This document shows positions 50,802-58,397 of a stretch of 64,000 bases of DNA, in pieces. Positions within the stretch are counted from its first letter, which is position 1; every line of letters starts with the position of its first letter. The notes under the pieces were generated by a model that was not told the DNA's origin, searched no databases, and saw nothing but the letters and a program-made list of their open reading frames with translations. Both the position numbers and the translations under genes were made by a program. Source of the DNA: Hahella sp050299855 (lineage in GTDB: Bacteria > Pseudomonadota > Gammaproteobacteria > Pseudomonadales > Oleiphilaceae); the NCBI GenBank assembly GCA_050299855.1, contig JBNKWQ010000005.1, forward strand, positions 124,001 through 188,000, given 5' to 3'.

Positions 50802-51923
50802 GTGAGTTCAGAGCAAACAGATATGCCTTCAGTGGGGATAGCCGAGGCTGCCTCCGGTCGCTTGTTACGTCAGGAACTGCCACAACTGTCCGGGCTTTTG
50901 CTGACACCCCTTAATACCCTGCACACACGCGGTATTTACGCCAAAGTGCAGTTAGCCTCCGGGTTGAGTCACTGGCGATTCCAGTATGCCCGTAAAGAGG
51001 CACGTAGGTGGGTAAAGTTTAAGGCTGGTGACAAGCACTTGTGGTTGGCCATGGATGCAGGCCATTGGAGCCGACGTGTCAACGACAGGGACTGGTGGGA
51101 GTTTGACCAGGAACATCAGGCACTGTCTTTTATTCTTGCCCATGAAGAATTTCTTGACCACCTGCAGGAACTCACCGGGATTTCCTGGCAAGTTGAAGCT
51201 ATTAACGATCATGTTAGCTTTTCCCCGGAAACCAATATTTCACTGAAATATTCGGTTGAGTGCAGGGAGCAGCTGACCTCAGGCGTTATCGATCTGTGTC
51301 AGGCGACCCTGTCGGCACTGGTCCAACGGCCGGTATGGGAGCGGGTGGATCTCCCGGTGCAGGGTTTTATTACCAAGCTGCCAATCAAGCTGGTCCTGGA
51401 AATCAACGCTCTGCCTTTGAGTATGGCGGAACTTGCAACCTTCCAGCAGGGCGATGTCCTGTTGGCCGGCCCACAGGAGCAATTGAAGAGCAATCTTGTG
51501 CTGCTCCATGCCTTGTCCCGACGACCCTTGTGGAATGTCATCCAAAACCAGAACGGGTACCGGCTCAGGGGCCGATGTCAGGATACTGAACCTGACTCGG
51601 AAAGACTGATACCCCTGTCTGAATTAACCTCTCAAGAAATCAATTCATTGAACAAGGACGACTCTCATATGTCTCAGGACCAAACCACAGCAGAACCGGC
51701 ATTCGACGTTGATCAACTGCCGGTGGAGATACGTATCCAGGTCGGCCAGATCACTCTCACTATCGAGGAACTCAATCAGCTGGAGCCCGGCCATACCCTG
51801 CCATTACCGATGGCGGACCAGTCCAAGGAGGCAACGCTGATTGCCAATGGACGTTCCGTCGGCCAAGGTGAACTGGTGATGGTCGGCGACCAGCTGGGAA
51901 TCCGCATTACACAACTGGGGTAG
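50802..51923 (+). CDS. sctQ: T3SS sorting-platform protein SctQ
   Basis: A 373-residue C-ring/sorting-platform protein (YscQ/HrcQ/FliMN). The start is GTG at 50802 with ATAGGAATT upstream; an ATG at 50823 is possible. The N-terminal region is divergent. The C-terminal SpoA domain (about 303-373) has LPVEIRIQVGQITLTIEELNQL and GHTLPLPM and ends GVRITQL-like as LGIRITQLG. A second SpoA-like segment lies around 215-275. An in-frame ATG at 51669 with AAGGA 10 nt upstream could give a separate SctQ-C of 84 residues, as known for YscQ. The sctR gene follows 2 nt after the stop. Confidence 0.9.
   Translation: MSSEQTDMPSVGIAEAASGRLLRQELPQLSGLLLTPLNTLHTRGIYAKVQLASGLSHWRFQYARKEARRWVKFKAGDKHLWLAMDAGHWSRRVNDRDWWEFDQEHQALSFILAHEEFLDHLQELTGISWQVEAINDHVSFSPETNISLKYSVECREQLTSGVIDLCQATLSALVQRPVWERVDLPVQGFITKLPIKLVLEINALPLSMAELATFQQGDVLLAGPQEQLKSNLVLLHALSRRPLWNVIQNQNGYRLRGRCQDTEPDSERLIPLSELTSQEINSLNKDDSHMSQDQTTAEPAFDVDQLPVEIRIQVGQITLTIEELNQLEPGHTLPLPMADQSKEATLIANGRSVGQGELVMVGDQLGIRITQLG
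51654..51923 (+). CDS. Probable internal start giving SctQ-C
   Basis: ATG at 51669 is in frame with sctQ (codon 290). AAGGA at 51654-51658 precedes it by 10 nt. Translation from here would produce an 84-residue product containing exactly the C-terminal SpoA domain after a short polar linker (MSQDQTTAEPAFDVD). YscQ of Yersinia (88-residue product) and SpaO use the same device, and in Pseudomonas syringae the two parts are separate genes (hrcQa, hrcQb). The coordinate range given includes the ribosome-binding site. Confidence 0.6.
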   Translation, partial: KDDSHMSQDQTTAEPAFDVDQLPVEIRIQVGQITLTIEELNQLEPGHTLPLPMADQSKEATLIANGRSVGQGELVMVGDQLGIRITQLG

Positions 51924-51925
51924 TC

Positions 51926-52591
51926 ATGGAAGTCAGCAGTCTCAGTCCCGGCGCTATTATCCTGATGGTCGTCGGCGTCGCAATGGCTCCGTTTGTGGCT
52001 GTCATGATTACTTCATTTACCAAAATCGTAGTGGTCCTGTCGCTATTGCGGAATGCTCTCGGCCTTCAGCAGGTACCGCCCAATGTGGTACTCAACGGCC
52101 TGGCGCTTATTTTGTCCATCTATGTCATGTATCCCGTTATCCTAAGTACCCACCAGCTGGTATCAGCGGAAATGCAGACTTCGATAGAAGATAAGCTCTC
52201 CCTGGAAAAAATGCTCCATCTGGCCGATATCAGCAAAGACCCCCTTAAGGACTTTCTTATCCAGCACTCCAGCGAATCCGAGCGGGCATTTTTTTATCGT
52301 AGTGCCAAGCGTCTCTTACCGGAGGAGGCTGCCAAAGACGTTGGGGAATCCGATTTGCTGGTAGTGGTGCCGGCGTTTACGGTGAGTGAACTTACTGCTG
52401 CCTTTCAGATTGGCTTCCTGATTTTCCTGCCATTTTTGGTCATCGATCTGGTGGTCTCCAATGTCCTGTTGGGTCTGGGGATGATGATGCTCGCGCCAAC
52501 CATGGTTTCACTGCCGTTCAAACTGTTGTTGTTTGTGTTTGTCAGCGGTTGGACTCAGTTGGTTCACGGCCTGGTGGTGACCTATCTATGA
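51926..52591 (+). CDS. sctR: T3SS export-apparatus protein SctR
   Basis: A 221-residue inner-membrane core export protein of the FliP/HrcR/YscR family, with four transmembrane helices. Signatures are FTKIVVVLSLLRNALGLQQVPPNVVLNGLAL, recognisable by KIVVVLSLLRNALG, then FLIFLPFLVIDLVVSN and the final MMLAPTMVSLPFKLLLF. It forms the helical export gate with SctS and SctT. It starts 2 nt after sctQ, so it is translationally linked. Confidence 0.97.
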   Translation: MEVSSLSPGAIILMVVGVAMAPFVAVMITSFTKIVVVLSLLRNALGLQQVPPNVVLNGLALILSIYVMYPVILSTHQLVSAEMQTSIEDKLSLEKMLHLADISKDPLKDFLIQHSSESERAFFYRSAKRLLPEEAAKDVGESDLLVVVPAFTVSELTAAFQIGFLIFLPFLVIDLVVSNVLLGLGMMMLAPTMVSLPFKLLLFVFVSGWTQLVHGLVVTYL

Positions 52592-52628
52592 AGTATAGTG
52601 ACCTGAAATCGTTCTCTGGAGCGGCAGG

Positions 52629-52901
52629 ATGAATCCGGATGTCATACGGCTGACACAGGATGCACTTTGGCTGGTGTTGTTCCTCTCTGCCCCTCCGATT
52701 ATTGCGGCGTCAGTCTCCGGATTACTGGTGGCCTTTCTGCAATCCGTCACTCAGTTACAGGAGCAAACATTGGCCTTTGCCGTTAAGTTGGCTGTGATTG
52801 TGGTAACACTGTTTATCATGGCGGATTTTCTGGGCGAGAACCTTTACCAGTTTGCCAACAGAATTTTTTCTGATTTCCCGGCGCTGGTCAGAGGCGGCTA
52901 G
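52629..52901 (+). CDS. sctS: T3SS export-apparatus protein SctS
   Basis: A 90-residue, two-helix inner-membrane protein of the FliQ/HrcS/YscS family. The diagnostic middle, SGLLVAFLQSVTQLQEQTL, and the preceding LSAPPIIAA are both present. Length is normal. CTGGAGCGGCAGG precedes the ATG. It is located 37 nt after sctR and 45 nt before sctT. Confidence 0.96.
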   Translation: MNPDVIRLTQDALWLVLFLSAPPIIAASVSGLLVAFLQSVTQLQEQTLAFAVKLAVIVVTLFIMADFLGENLYQFANRIFSDFPALVRGG

Positions 52902-52946
52902 ATGTCATTAAGTGTGACAGAACTGCGGCAAGGAGTCTGACCTGCA

Positions 52947-53747
52947 GTGGATGGAGAAGCTTATAATCAGGCTCTGGCCATGGTGGAATCCTTTATCTTG
53001 GGGATCGCTCTGTGCCTGCCACGTATCGGTGCTGCGTTTGTGGTGCTGCCTCTGCTCACCCAGGAAACGGTACCGGCGCTGGTACGCAACAGTCTGTTCG
53101 TGAGCATGGCAATCATGGTCTATCCCATAACTTTTGCCAGCATCGAACCGGCGAGCATACCGGCTATAAACTGGCCATTTATCGTATTGAAGGAAATTTT
53201 CCTGGGATCCTGTATGGGATTTCTGTTCGGCTCAATATTCTGGGCGCTCAGTGTCGCCGGCGGTATTCTTGATACCCAGACCGGTTCCAATATGGCCAAT
53301 GCCGTAGACCCGATTCAGGGCCATCAGGCAACGCCGGCGGGTATGTGGTTGTCGCGTTTTGCCACCTGGTTGTTTATGGCCAGTGGCGGTTTCCTGATCT
53401 TTTTGGATGTCCTGCTTAATTCCTATCAGCTATGGCCGATTGGGCAATTGATGCTGTCGTTGAATATGGATGGAGCCAAGCTGTTTATCAACGAGCTGGA
53501 TTTCATCATGAGCAAGGCTCTGATGATCGCCTTACCGGGCATGCTGGTATTGGCACTGGTGGATTTATCGTTGGGATTGATTAACCGTTTCGCCCAGCAA
53601 ATCAATGTACTTGCCTTGTCTATGCCGATCAAATTCTGGCTGTCCAATTTCATTCTGGTGCTGAGCTTGGGCATCATTGTGGAAGTAGTGCTGCATAAAC
53701 TTCTCAGTAATCAAGCCTTGTTGGAGACGATGAAACATCTGTTTTGA
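52947..53747 (+). CDS. sctT: T3SS export-apparatus protein SctT
   Basis: A 266-residue inner-membrane protein of the FliR/HrcT/YscT family with about six to seven transmembrane helices. Features are RIGAAFVVLPLLTQETVPALVRNSL (cited in part), the central LKEIFLGSCMGFLFG, GGILDTQTGSNMA, and the late RFAQQINVLALSMPIKF. The start is GTG at 52947, with AAGGAG 11 nt upstream. Two minus-strand genes interrupt the operon after it; sctU resumes at 55123. Confidence 0.95.
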   Translation: MDGEAYNQALAMVESFILGIALCLPRIGAAFVVLPLLTQETVPALVRNSLFVSMAIMVYPITFASIEPASIPAINWPFIVLKEIFLGSCMGFLFGSIFWALSVAGGILDTQTGSNMANAVDPIQGHQATPAGMWLSRFATWLFMASGGFLIFLDVLLNSYQLWPIGQLMLSLNMDGAKLFINELDFIMSKALMIALPGMLVLALVDLSLGLINRFAQQINVLALSMPIKFWLSNFILVLSLGIIVEVVLHKLLSNQALLETMKHLF

Positions 53748-53756
53748 AGGCTCTGC

Positions 53757-54485
53757 TTACAGTGCCAGTATTTCGCGTACAATCTGCACTGGCGACTGGT
53801 TTTCAAACCAGCTTTGTCCAAGCAGGTTGAGACGTTGCTTTGTCAGCCGGGTAAAGGCACCTTCAGATGGAGATTGGACGTCGGACAATATTTTCTGCGC
53901 ATACGCCTGACGTGCAGTATCACTGCAGTTGAACAGCGCCAACAGATCAGTAAGGGCTGCGGCATAAGCGTCATCCGTCAGATATGGTCGCTGTGTGCGC
54001 TGGCCAAACCATACTGTCAGATACTCAATGGGGCCGAGTCCTCGGCGAGGTGCCTCTCCCCAAAAGCTTCGGAGCAGATGACTGGCGCTAATGGGGGTGT
54101 TGATATCCTGATCGCCGATCATGCGGCTGCCTCCCCAGGCGTTTAGGATCCCAGAGGGCAGATCCGATCGTTGAATGGCGGTGGCCAGTGTTTCAGCAAT
54201 GATTGTTTTTCCTTCCCGGACTCCGTTGTGTGACAACAGCATCAACAGTTTCAGAAAGCCGGGATAGCCGTGGTGTCCCAGTTGTTCCGATAGCTGATTA
54301 AGGATAGCCAGACGTACCTCCAGATCGCCTACCGCCAGCATTGATTGCTGAAGCCGGGCGGCCATCGCCAGCCAACGTTCAGTCTCTGCATCAGCAGGCG
54401 TTGGCTTATCATGTGGGTCATCAGGCGTCATGCTCGCAATTTCAGGTTGATCCACCTGGGGACGACCGAATAGGTGATTACGCAT
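53757..54485 (-). CDS. Unknown helical protein encoded between sctT and sctU
   Basis: Not recognised. The ORF could start at 54602, but the region before the ATG at 54485 overlaps the upstream gene and has poor composition (PPPPQTCRP), so 54485 (242 aa) is preferred. The product looks soluble and all-helical (ERWLAMAARLQQSMLAVGDLEVRLAIL, shown as leucine-rich repeats of helices), without signal peptide, and ends SPVQIVREILAL. A SctW-like gatekeeper or regulator would fit position and fold class, but I see no firm motif. It lies on the opposite strand to the sctQ-U operon and ends 9 nt from sctT's end. Confidence 0.65.
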   Translation of the reverse strand: MRNHLFGRPQVDQPEIASMTPDDPHDKPTPADAETERWLAMAARLQQSMLAVGDLEVRLAILNQLSEQLGHHGYPGFLKLLMLLSHNGVREGKTIIAETLATAIQRSDLPSGILNAWGGSRMIGDQDINTPISASHLLRSFWGEAPRRGLGPIEYLTVWFGQRTQRPYLTDDAYAAALTDLLALFNCSDTARQAYAQKILSDVQSPSEGAFTRLTKQRLNLLGQSWFENQSPVQIVREILAL

Positions 54486-54531
54486 GGACTGACGGCTTAC
54501 CTTAGAGTGGATGCCGGAATTTTCACCCGGA

Positions 54532-54846
54532 TCAGACCCAGGCGGACAGAATAAACTGAACCCACTGCTGGGCCTGCAGGTTTGCGGCGGCGGTGGTATC
54601 AATCTGGGGGAGATCGTCCTGATCCGGTGTGGTCAGGTGAGCAGACCCAAAATCCCGGGCCAGAAGTGCCGATCCCTGGTCTCCGCCCTCAGACAGGTGA
54701 TCTGTCCTGGTGTCCGCAACATCATAAAGCGTGGAGGGAGCCGTCGCTGAACCGCCAGGCTCAGTATTCGCCGTACTGCTGTCAGAGGGTGCCAGCGTAT
54801 CCAGCACCGTCAGGAGTCTTGTCGGGGGAGAAAGTTCAATGCTCAT
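54532..54846 (-). CDS. Unknown small Ser/Thr-rich protein, possible T3SS substrate
   Basis: Not recognised. 104 residues; the N-terminal half is rich in Ser, Thr, Ala and Asp with no Cys (PPTRLLTVLDTLAPSDSSTA), typical of unfolded T3SS export signals. The C-terminus forms one helix with hydrophobic face (ANLQAQQWVQFILSAWV), reminiscent of small secreted subunits. It sits 46 nt upstream of the 242-residue gene on the same strand, so the two probably form a unit. The ribosome-binding site is weak. A chaperone is less likely given the composition. Confidence 0.55.
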   Translation of the reverse strand: MSIELSPPTRLLTVLDTLAPSDSSTANTEPGGSATAPSTLYDVADTRTDHLSEGGDQGSALLARDFGSAHLTTPDQDDLPQIDTTAAANLQAQQWVQFILSAWV

Positions 54847-55056
54847 TCTAATCTAGTGCTAGTTCCAGAGTGTTCGGTAGTCAATGTCTGACTTCTGTTG
54901 TTGAGGAATTCCTCAGTCGTTGTTGAAAGTGTAGGTGTCCCAAAGGAATCCATAAACTCGGGTATACCCTAGCTCACCAAATTTTATTGCGCTGATATGC
55001 TTGGAAATCGCAGGCGAGTAGCTGAACCAGGGTTTGATGAAATGCCGGAAACGTAG

Positions 55057-55121
55057 GGAAAACAGACAACTAAATGTAAGAAACAGGGAATTAAATGTAA
55101 GGAAAACAGGAAACTATAAGG
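55057..55121. repeat. Imperfect tandem repeats just upstream of sctU
   Basis: Three units of 20-24 nt: 55057-55080, 55081-55101 and 55102-55121. Each contains AAACAG followed by an A-rich segment; the first two end TAAATGTAAG and the third ends ACTATAAGG. The last unit supplies the AAGG in front of the sctU ATG, so the repeat number could affect the leader. Confidence 0.65.
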
Positions 55122-55122
55122 C

Positions 55123-56202
55123 ATGGGACAGGAAAAAGGCGCTGACCAAACCGAGAAACCTACCGCCAAGCGCATACGGGATGCCAGAAAGGATGGGCAG
55201 GTCCATAAGAGTCAGGACCTGAGCAAAACATTGACGCTGTTGCTTTGGCTGCTGATGCTCGGTTTTATCGGTTCGGTAAGTTACGATCGGCTGCATAGCT
55301 TGTTCCTGTTAACTTTTCAAAGCATTCCGCAAGTCGACAATAAGCAGTTGCTGAATTTGATGGCAGAGGCCGTCCGGACGCTGTTGCTGATTGTTATGCC
55401 GCCATTGTTTGCCGCTTCGCTGATTGGAACCTTTGTTGAATTTTTACAAACCGGGCCGGTGCTGGCCTTTAAACGGGTCAAACCGAATATGAACCATCTC
55501 AACCCCGGTGAAGGCCTGAAACGAATGTTTTCCCAAAAGAACCTGATTGAGGTATTGAAAGCGCTGCTGAAAACCATCGCGTTGGTGGTGATTGTCATGT
55601 TGCTGGCGCGCCAGAAGATCCCGGAATACCTGCTGCTACCACTGACGGATTCGCCCAAAAATGCGCTGCTGGCTCATTGGGATATGGTAGTGTTGATCGT
55701 CGCTGCAGTGGTGTTCGTGTTCTTTTTTATCAGTGTTCTGGACGTTACCTATCAACGCCATAGCTATATCAAGGACCTGATGATGAGTCGTCGGGATATC
55801 AAACAGGAACATAAAGACAATGAGGGCGATCCGCTGGTCAAAAACCAACGTCGGCAACTCCACCAGGAATGGGCTCAGCAGAATATGCTGGCCGCCGTGC
55901 GTAAATCCAATGTGGTGGTAGTCAACCCAACCCATATTGCGGTGGCACTGTACTATGAAAAAGGCGAAACGGATCTGCCTATGGTGGTGGCCAAGGGTGA
56001 AGGCTACATGGCACAGAAGATTCGGGAAACCGCTGAAGAAGAGGGTATTCCCATTATGCAGAACATCGATCTTGCCCGTGGACTTAACCACGAAATAGCG
56101 TTGGATACCTACATTACCCCGGATTTTTTCGAACCCGTTGCTGAACTTCTGAAATGGGCGGCGGAAACCGCCCAGAACGCGAGGGAAGAGGGGGAGCTTT
56201 AA
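55123..56202 (+). CDS. sctU: T3SS autoprotease/export switch SctU
   Basis: A 359-residue protein of the FlhB/HrcU/YscU family, with four N-terminal transmembrane helices and a cytoplasmic domain that cleaves itself at NPTH. The NPTH motif is intact (VVVVNPTHIAVALYYEKG, near residue 268). The N-terminus GQEKGADQTEKPTAKRIRDARKDGQV is typical, recognised by EKPTAKRIRDARK. The cleaved protein changes substrate specificity after SctP signals needle completion. It is separated from sctT by two minus-strand genes. The start is ATG at 55123 after TATAAGGC. Confidence 0.96.
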   Translation: MGQEKGADQTEKPTAKRIRDARKDGQVHKSQDLSKTLTLLLWLLMLGFIGSVSYDRLHSLFLLTFQSIPQVDNKQLLNLMAEAVRTLLLIVMPPLFAASLIGTFVEFLQTGPVLAFKRVKPNMNHLNPGEGLKRMFSQKNLIEVLKALLKTIALVVIVMLLARQKIPEYLLLPLTDSPKNALLAHWDMVVLIVAAVVFVFFFISVLDVTYQRHSYIKDLMMSRRDIKQEHKDNEGDPLVKNQRRQLHQEWAQQNMLAAVRKSNVVVVNPTHIAVALYYEKGETDLPMVVAKGEGYMAQKIRETAEEEGIPIMQNIDLARGLNHEIALDTYITPDFFEPVAELLKWAAETAQNAREEGEL

Positions 56203-56208
56203 GTCATC

Positions 56209-56727
56209 ATGAGCAGCGGTATCAATCATCCATCCACAATACACCAACAGTTATTGCATCAGGCGGTGCAAAATATTGCTCCGTCGCAGGTGAATATCCA
56301 GGGCCTGTTGACCCAGGATGGGTTACTTCATCCGGCATTTTTCAATATTGCGCAATCGGATTTACTGAAAATTTTAGACCGTCTCACGCAACAGCCACCC
56401 CCCTCCAGGCACCAAGAGCCTGATAAGCAGAGTGGTGGTGGGGAACTGACCCAGACAGCCGCTTTGTTGCGGAAACTGCTGCAGGGGGTTGGCCGACTAT
56501 CAGCGCAGGCGCGTGGGTTGCTATTCAATCAGGCTGTCATAGATCTACCCGCTAAACAGCTTGAGCGTCTTTATCTGGCGGCTCCCCACGATGACCTGAG
56601 ATTTGAGCTGATCGATGCTGTGGTCAGCCACGGACCTTTACCGACTAGGTCGCAATTGCAGCAACTTATTGCTGATCTTGGGAACCAGGATCTGATCGAT
56701 CAGGTGGCGGCATTGCGGTTGAGTTAA
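56209..56727 (+). CDS. Unknown protein co-encoded with sctU
   Basis: Not recognised. 172 residues, starting 6 nt after the sctU stop with GGGGGAG inside the sctU end as ribosome-binding site, so it is surely co-expressed. It has no signal peptide or membrane segment. The N-terminal half is Gln/Pro/His-rich and probably flexible. The C-terminal half is helical with a repeated leucine pattern (AALLRKLLQGVGRLSAQARGLLF, and QLQQLIADLGNQDLIDQVAAL). It could be a small export-apparatus partner, chaperone or secreted regulator. Confidence 0.65.
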   Translation: MSSGINHPSTIHQQLLHQAVQNIAPSQVNIQGLLTQDGLLHPAFFNIAQSDLLKILDRLTQQPPPSRHQEPDKQSGGGELTQTAALLRKLLQGVGRLSAQARGLLFNQAVIDLPAKQLERLYLAAPHDDLRFELIDAVVSHGPLPTRSQLQQLIADLGNQDLIDQVAALRLS

Positions 56728-56742
56728 AGTACTGGCTGGTCA

Positions 56743-58215
56743 TCACTCTTTGTCATAGTAATCCACCAGACGCTGCACTTTGGCGACATAGTCACGGGTT
56801 TCTGGGTAGGGGGGAATACCGCCATAACGTTGCACACTGCCTTCTCCGGCGTTGTAGGCAGCCAGCGCCAAGGGCAGATTGTTGTGGTAACGGTTGAGCA
56901 GGGATTTCAGGTGTCTGGCGCCACCAAGAATGTTCTGACGCGGATCAAACGGATCATCCACTTCAAGGTGGTCGGCGGTATCTGACATCAACTGCATTAA
57001 TCCCATGGCCCCGGCGTGAGACACGGCTAAAGGGTTATATCCGGATTCCGCATGTATCACTGCACGGATGACCGCCTCCGGCAGATCAAAACGTTGCGCA
57101 GCCTCGGCAATATCATGGTCGAAGTCCTCTACTGCATAAGCGGTAAAATTACTGGGTTCAGGTTGTGCTGGGCGCAGTAATCCTTGCGACACAGCGAACA
57201 TCATCTTGGGTATCTGCAAGACTTCGCCGTTACTTTGCAGTTGAATCTGGTCTTCGGTGATGGCTGTCAACTTTTCGCCACCGGGCAGGCGGGATCCGAC
57301 GTAATAGCGGGAACCATCCGTGGCGATCAGATATTGGTCTTTGCCGTCCACGACATAGTCGATGAAGTGTTCAATCTTTTCACTCCCAGGGGAGGTCTCA
57401 TCGTTGTTCCGGGTCTCTACCAGGATTTTCTGCAATCCGGGAATAGCGCGCATGGCTGGTGAGTAAATAATGCGGCCCAGGTCTTCGGTACGGGAAAAAC
57501 TTCCCCGGACCCGTACTTCACCGGCTTTGTCCGGCAGCGTTGTCACTACAAGGCCTGAGAGGCGAAAAACCTCGGCAACGTCCGTCGCGATTTTATTCAT
57601 ATCCTGCCCTGTCGCTGGGGTGGTTGCCGGCTGTTGCACCAGCGCTGAGGACTCAGCACTATCCTGGTGGAGACCGAAGAGATCCGGCATCGCGTACTGC
57701 AGGCCTATCACCAAAAGCGCAGCTGTGGTAGCGGGAAAAATTCTTTTAATAAGGATATTGCTGTTGAATCCGGGGCTGGACAGAATCTTTCCGGTGGTCC
57801 GTTGCAGCTTGCCCCAGGAGGATAGTTTTGCTTGCAGAACCAGCCGTATGTTTCCGATGGTGAGCTTCTGGCCAATTCCCCAGATACAGCTTTTGTCGAG
57901 GGGCAGCAGGGCATCTTCCAAGTAGGCTTCAGCCAGGGTCTTTACCCAGACCACACCCGCCCAACAACTGATAATGCAATGCTTGTCGGACACTCCCGAG
58001 CCGGTGCTACGCAGATCGCAGAGACTGTCTCCACCTATCATGTAAACCTGATTCTCGCCCACGGCAATTTGCGCATTAGCCAGATGCATGTCACCTTCTT
58101 CCACGGTAATGACTAGTGAGCCTGAAAATCTGTTGTCCATAAAAGATTCATCTGGTTCCAGCTGATTGAAAATGGGGAATGCCTGGGGTGGAATTCCTGA
58201 CAACTCATTAAACAT
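56743..58215 (-). CDS. SctD-like ring protein fused to a lytic transglycosylase
   Basis: A 490-residue protein with a full SctD layout plus an enzyme. It has a cytoplasmic FHA-like domain (about 30-130), a transmembrane helix (about 159-180), a BON/ring-building domain (about 207-265), a C-terminal SctD beta domain (about 282-340), and then an SLT/goose-lysozyme-like domain (about 360-490). The SLT domain has catalytic Glu390 (AVIHAESGYNPLAVSHAGAMG) and ALAAYNAGEGSV. The middle aligns closely with SctD at 42936-43943: EVFRLSGL versus EILRLSGI, PAMRAIPGLQK versus RAMQDIRGLQQ, SRYYVGSRLPGGEK versus ARYYPGAELADGKR. Topology places the SLT domain in the periplasm, where peptidoglycan must be opened for the needle. 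It is convergent with the sctU unit. The start codon has no strong ribosome-binding site. Confidence 0.88.
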   Translation of the reverse strand: MFNELSGIPPQAFPIFNQLEPDESFMDNRFSGSLVITVEEGDMHLANAQIAVGENQVYMIGGDSLCDLRSTGSGVSDKHCIISCWAGVVWVKTLAEAYLEDALLPLDKSCIWGIGQKLTIGNIRLVLQAKLSSWGKLQRTTGKILSSPGFNSNILIKRIFPATTAALLVIGLQYAMPDLFGLHQDSAESSALVQQPATTPATGQDMNKIATDVAEVFRLSGLVVTTLPDKAGEVRVRGSFSRTEDLGRIIYSPAMRAIPGLQKILVETRNNDETSPGSEKIEHFIDYVVDGKDQYLIATDGSRYYVGSRLPGGEKLTAITEDQIQLQSNGEVLQIPKMMFAVSQGLLRPAQPEPSNFTAYAVEDFDHDIAEAAQRFDLPEAVIRAVIHAESGYNPLAVSHAGAMGLMQLMSDTADHLEVDDPFDPRQNILGGARHLKSLLNRYHNNLPLALAAYNAGEGSVQRYGGIPPYPETRDYVAKVQRLVDYYDKE

Positions 58216-58397
58216 GATATTGGGAAAGTGTCACGAATGAATCTGGGGGAAACCCTAAGCAATGATGGCGAAAAGTGACAAGCAAGATTAGTGAAATCGG
58301 GAAAGGGGAAACTCCAGGAACATGGCGTTTCCCCAAACACTTTTTTAGTTTGCCATCCTGGCGGCATAGGCATTCAGCGAAACACTCACTTCTGTCA

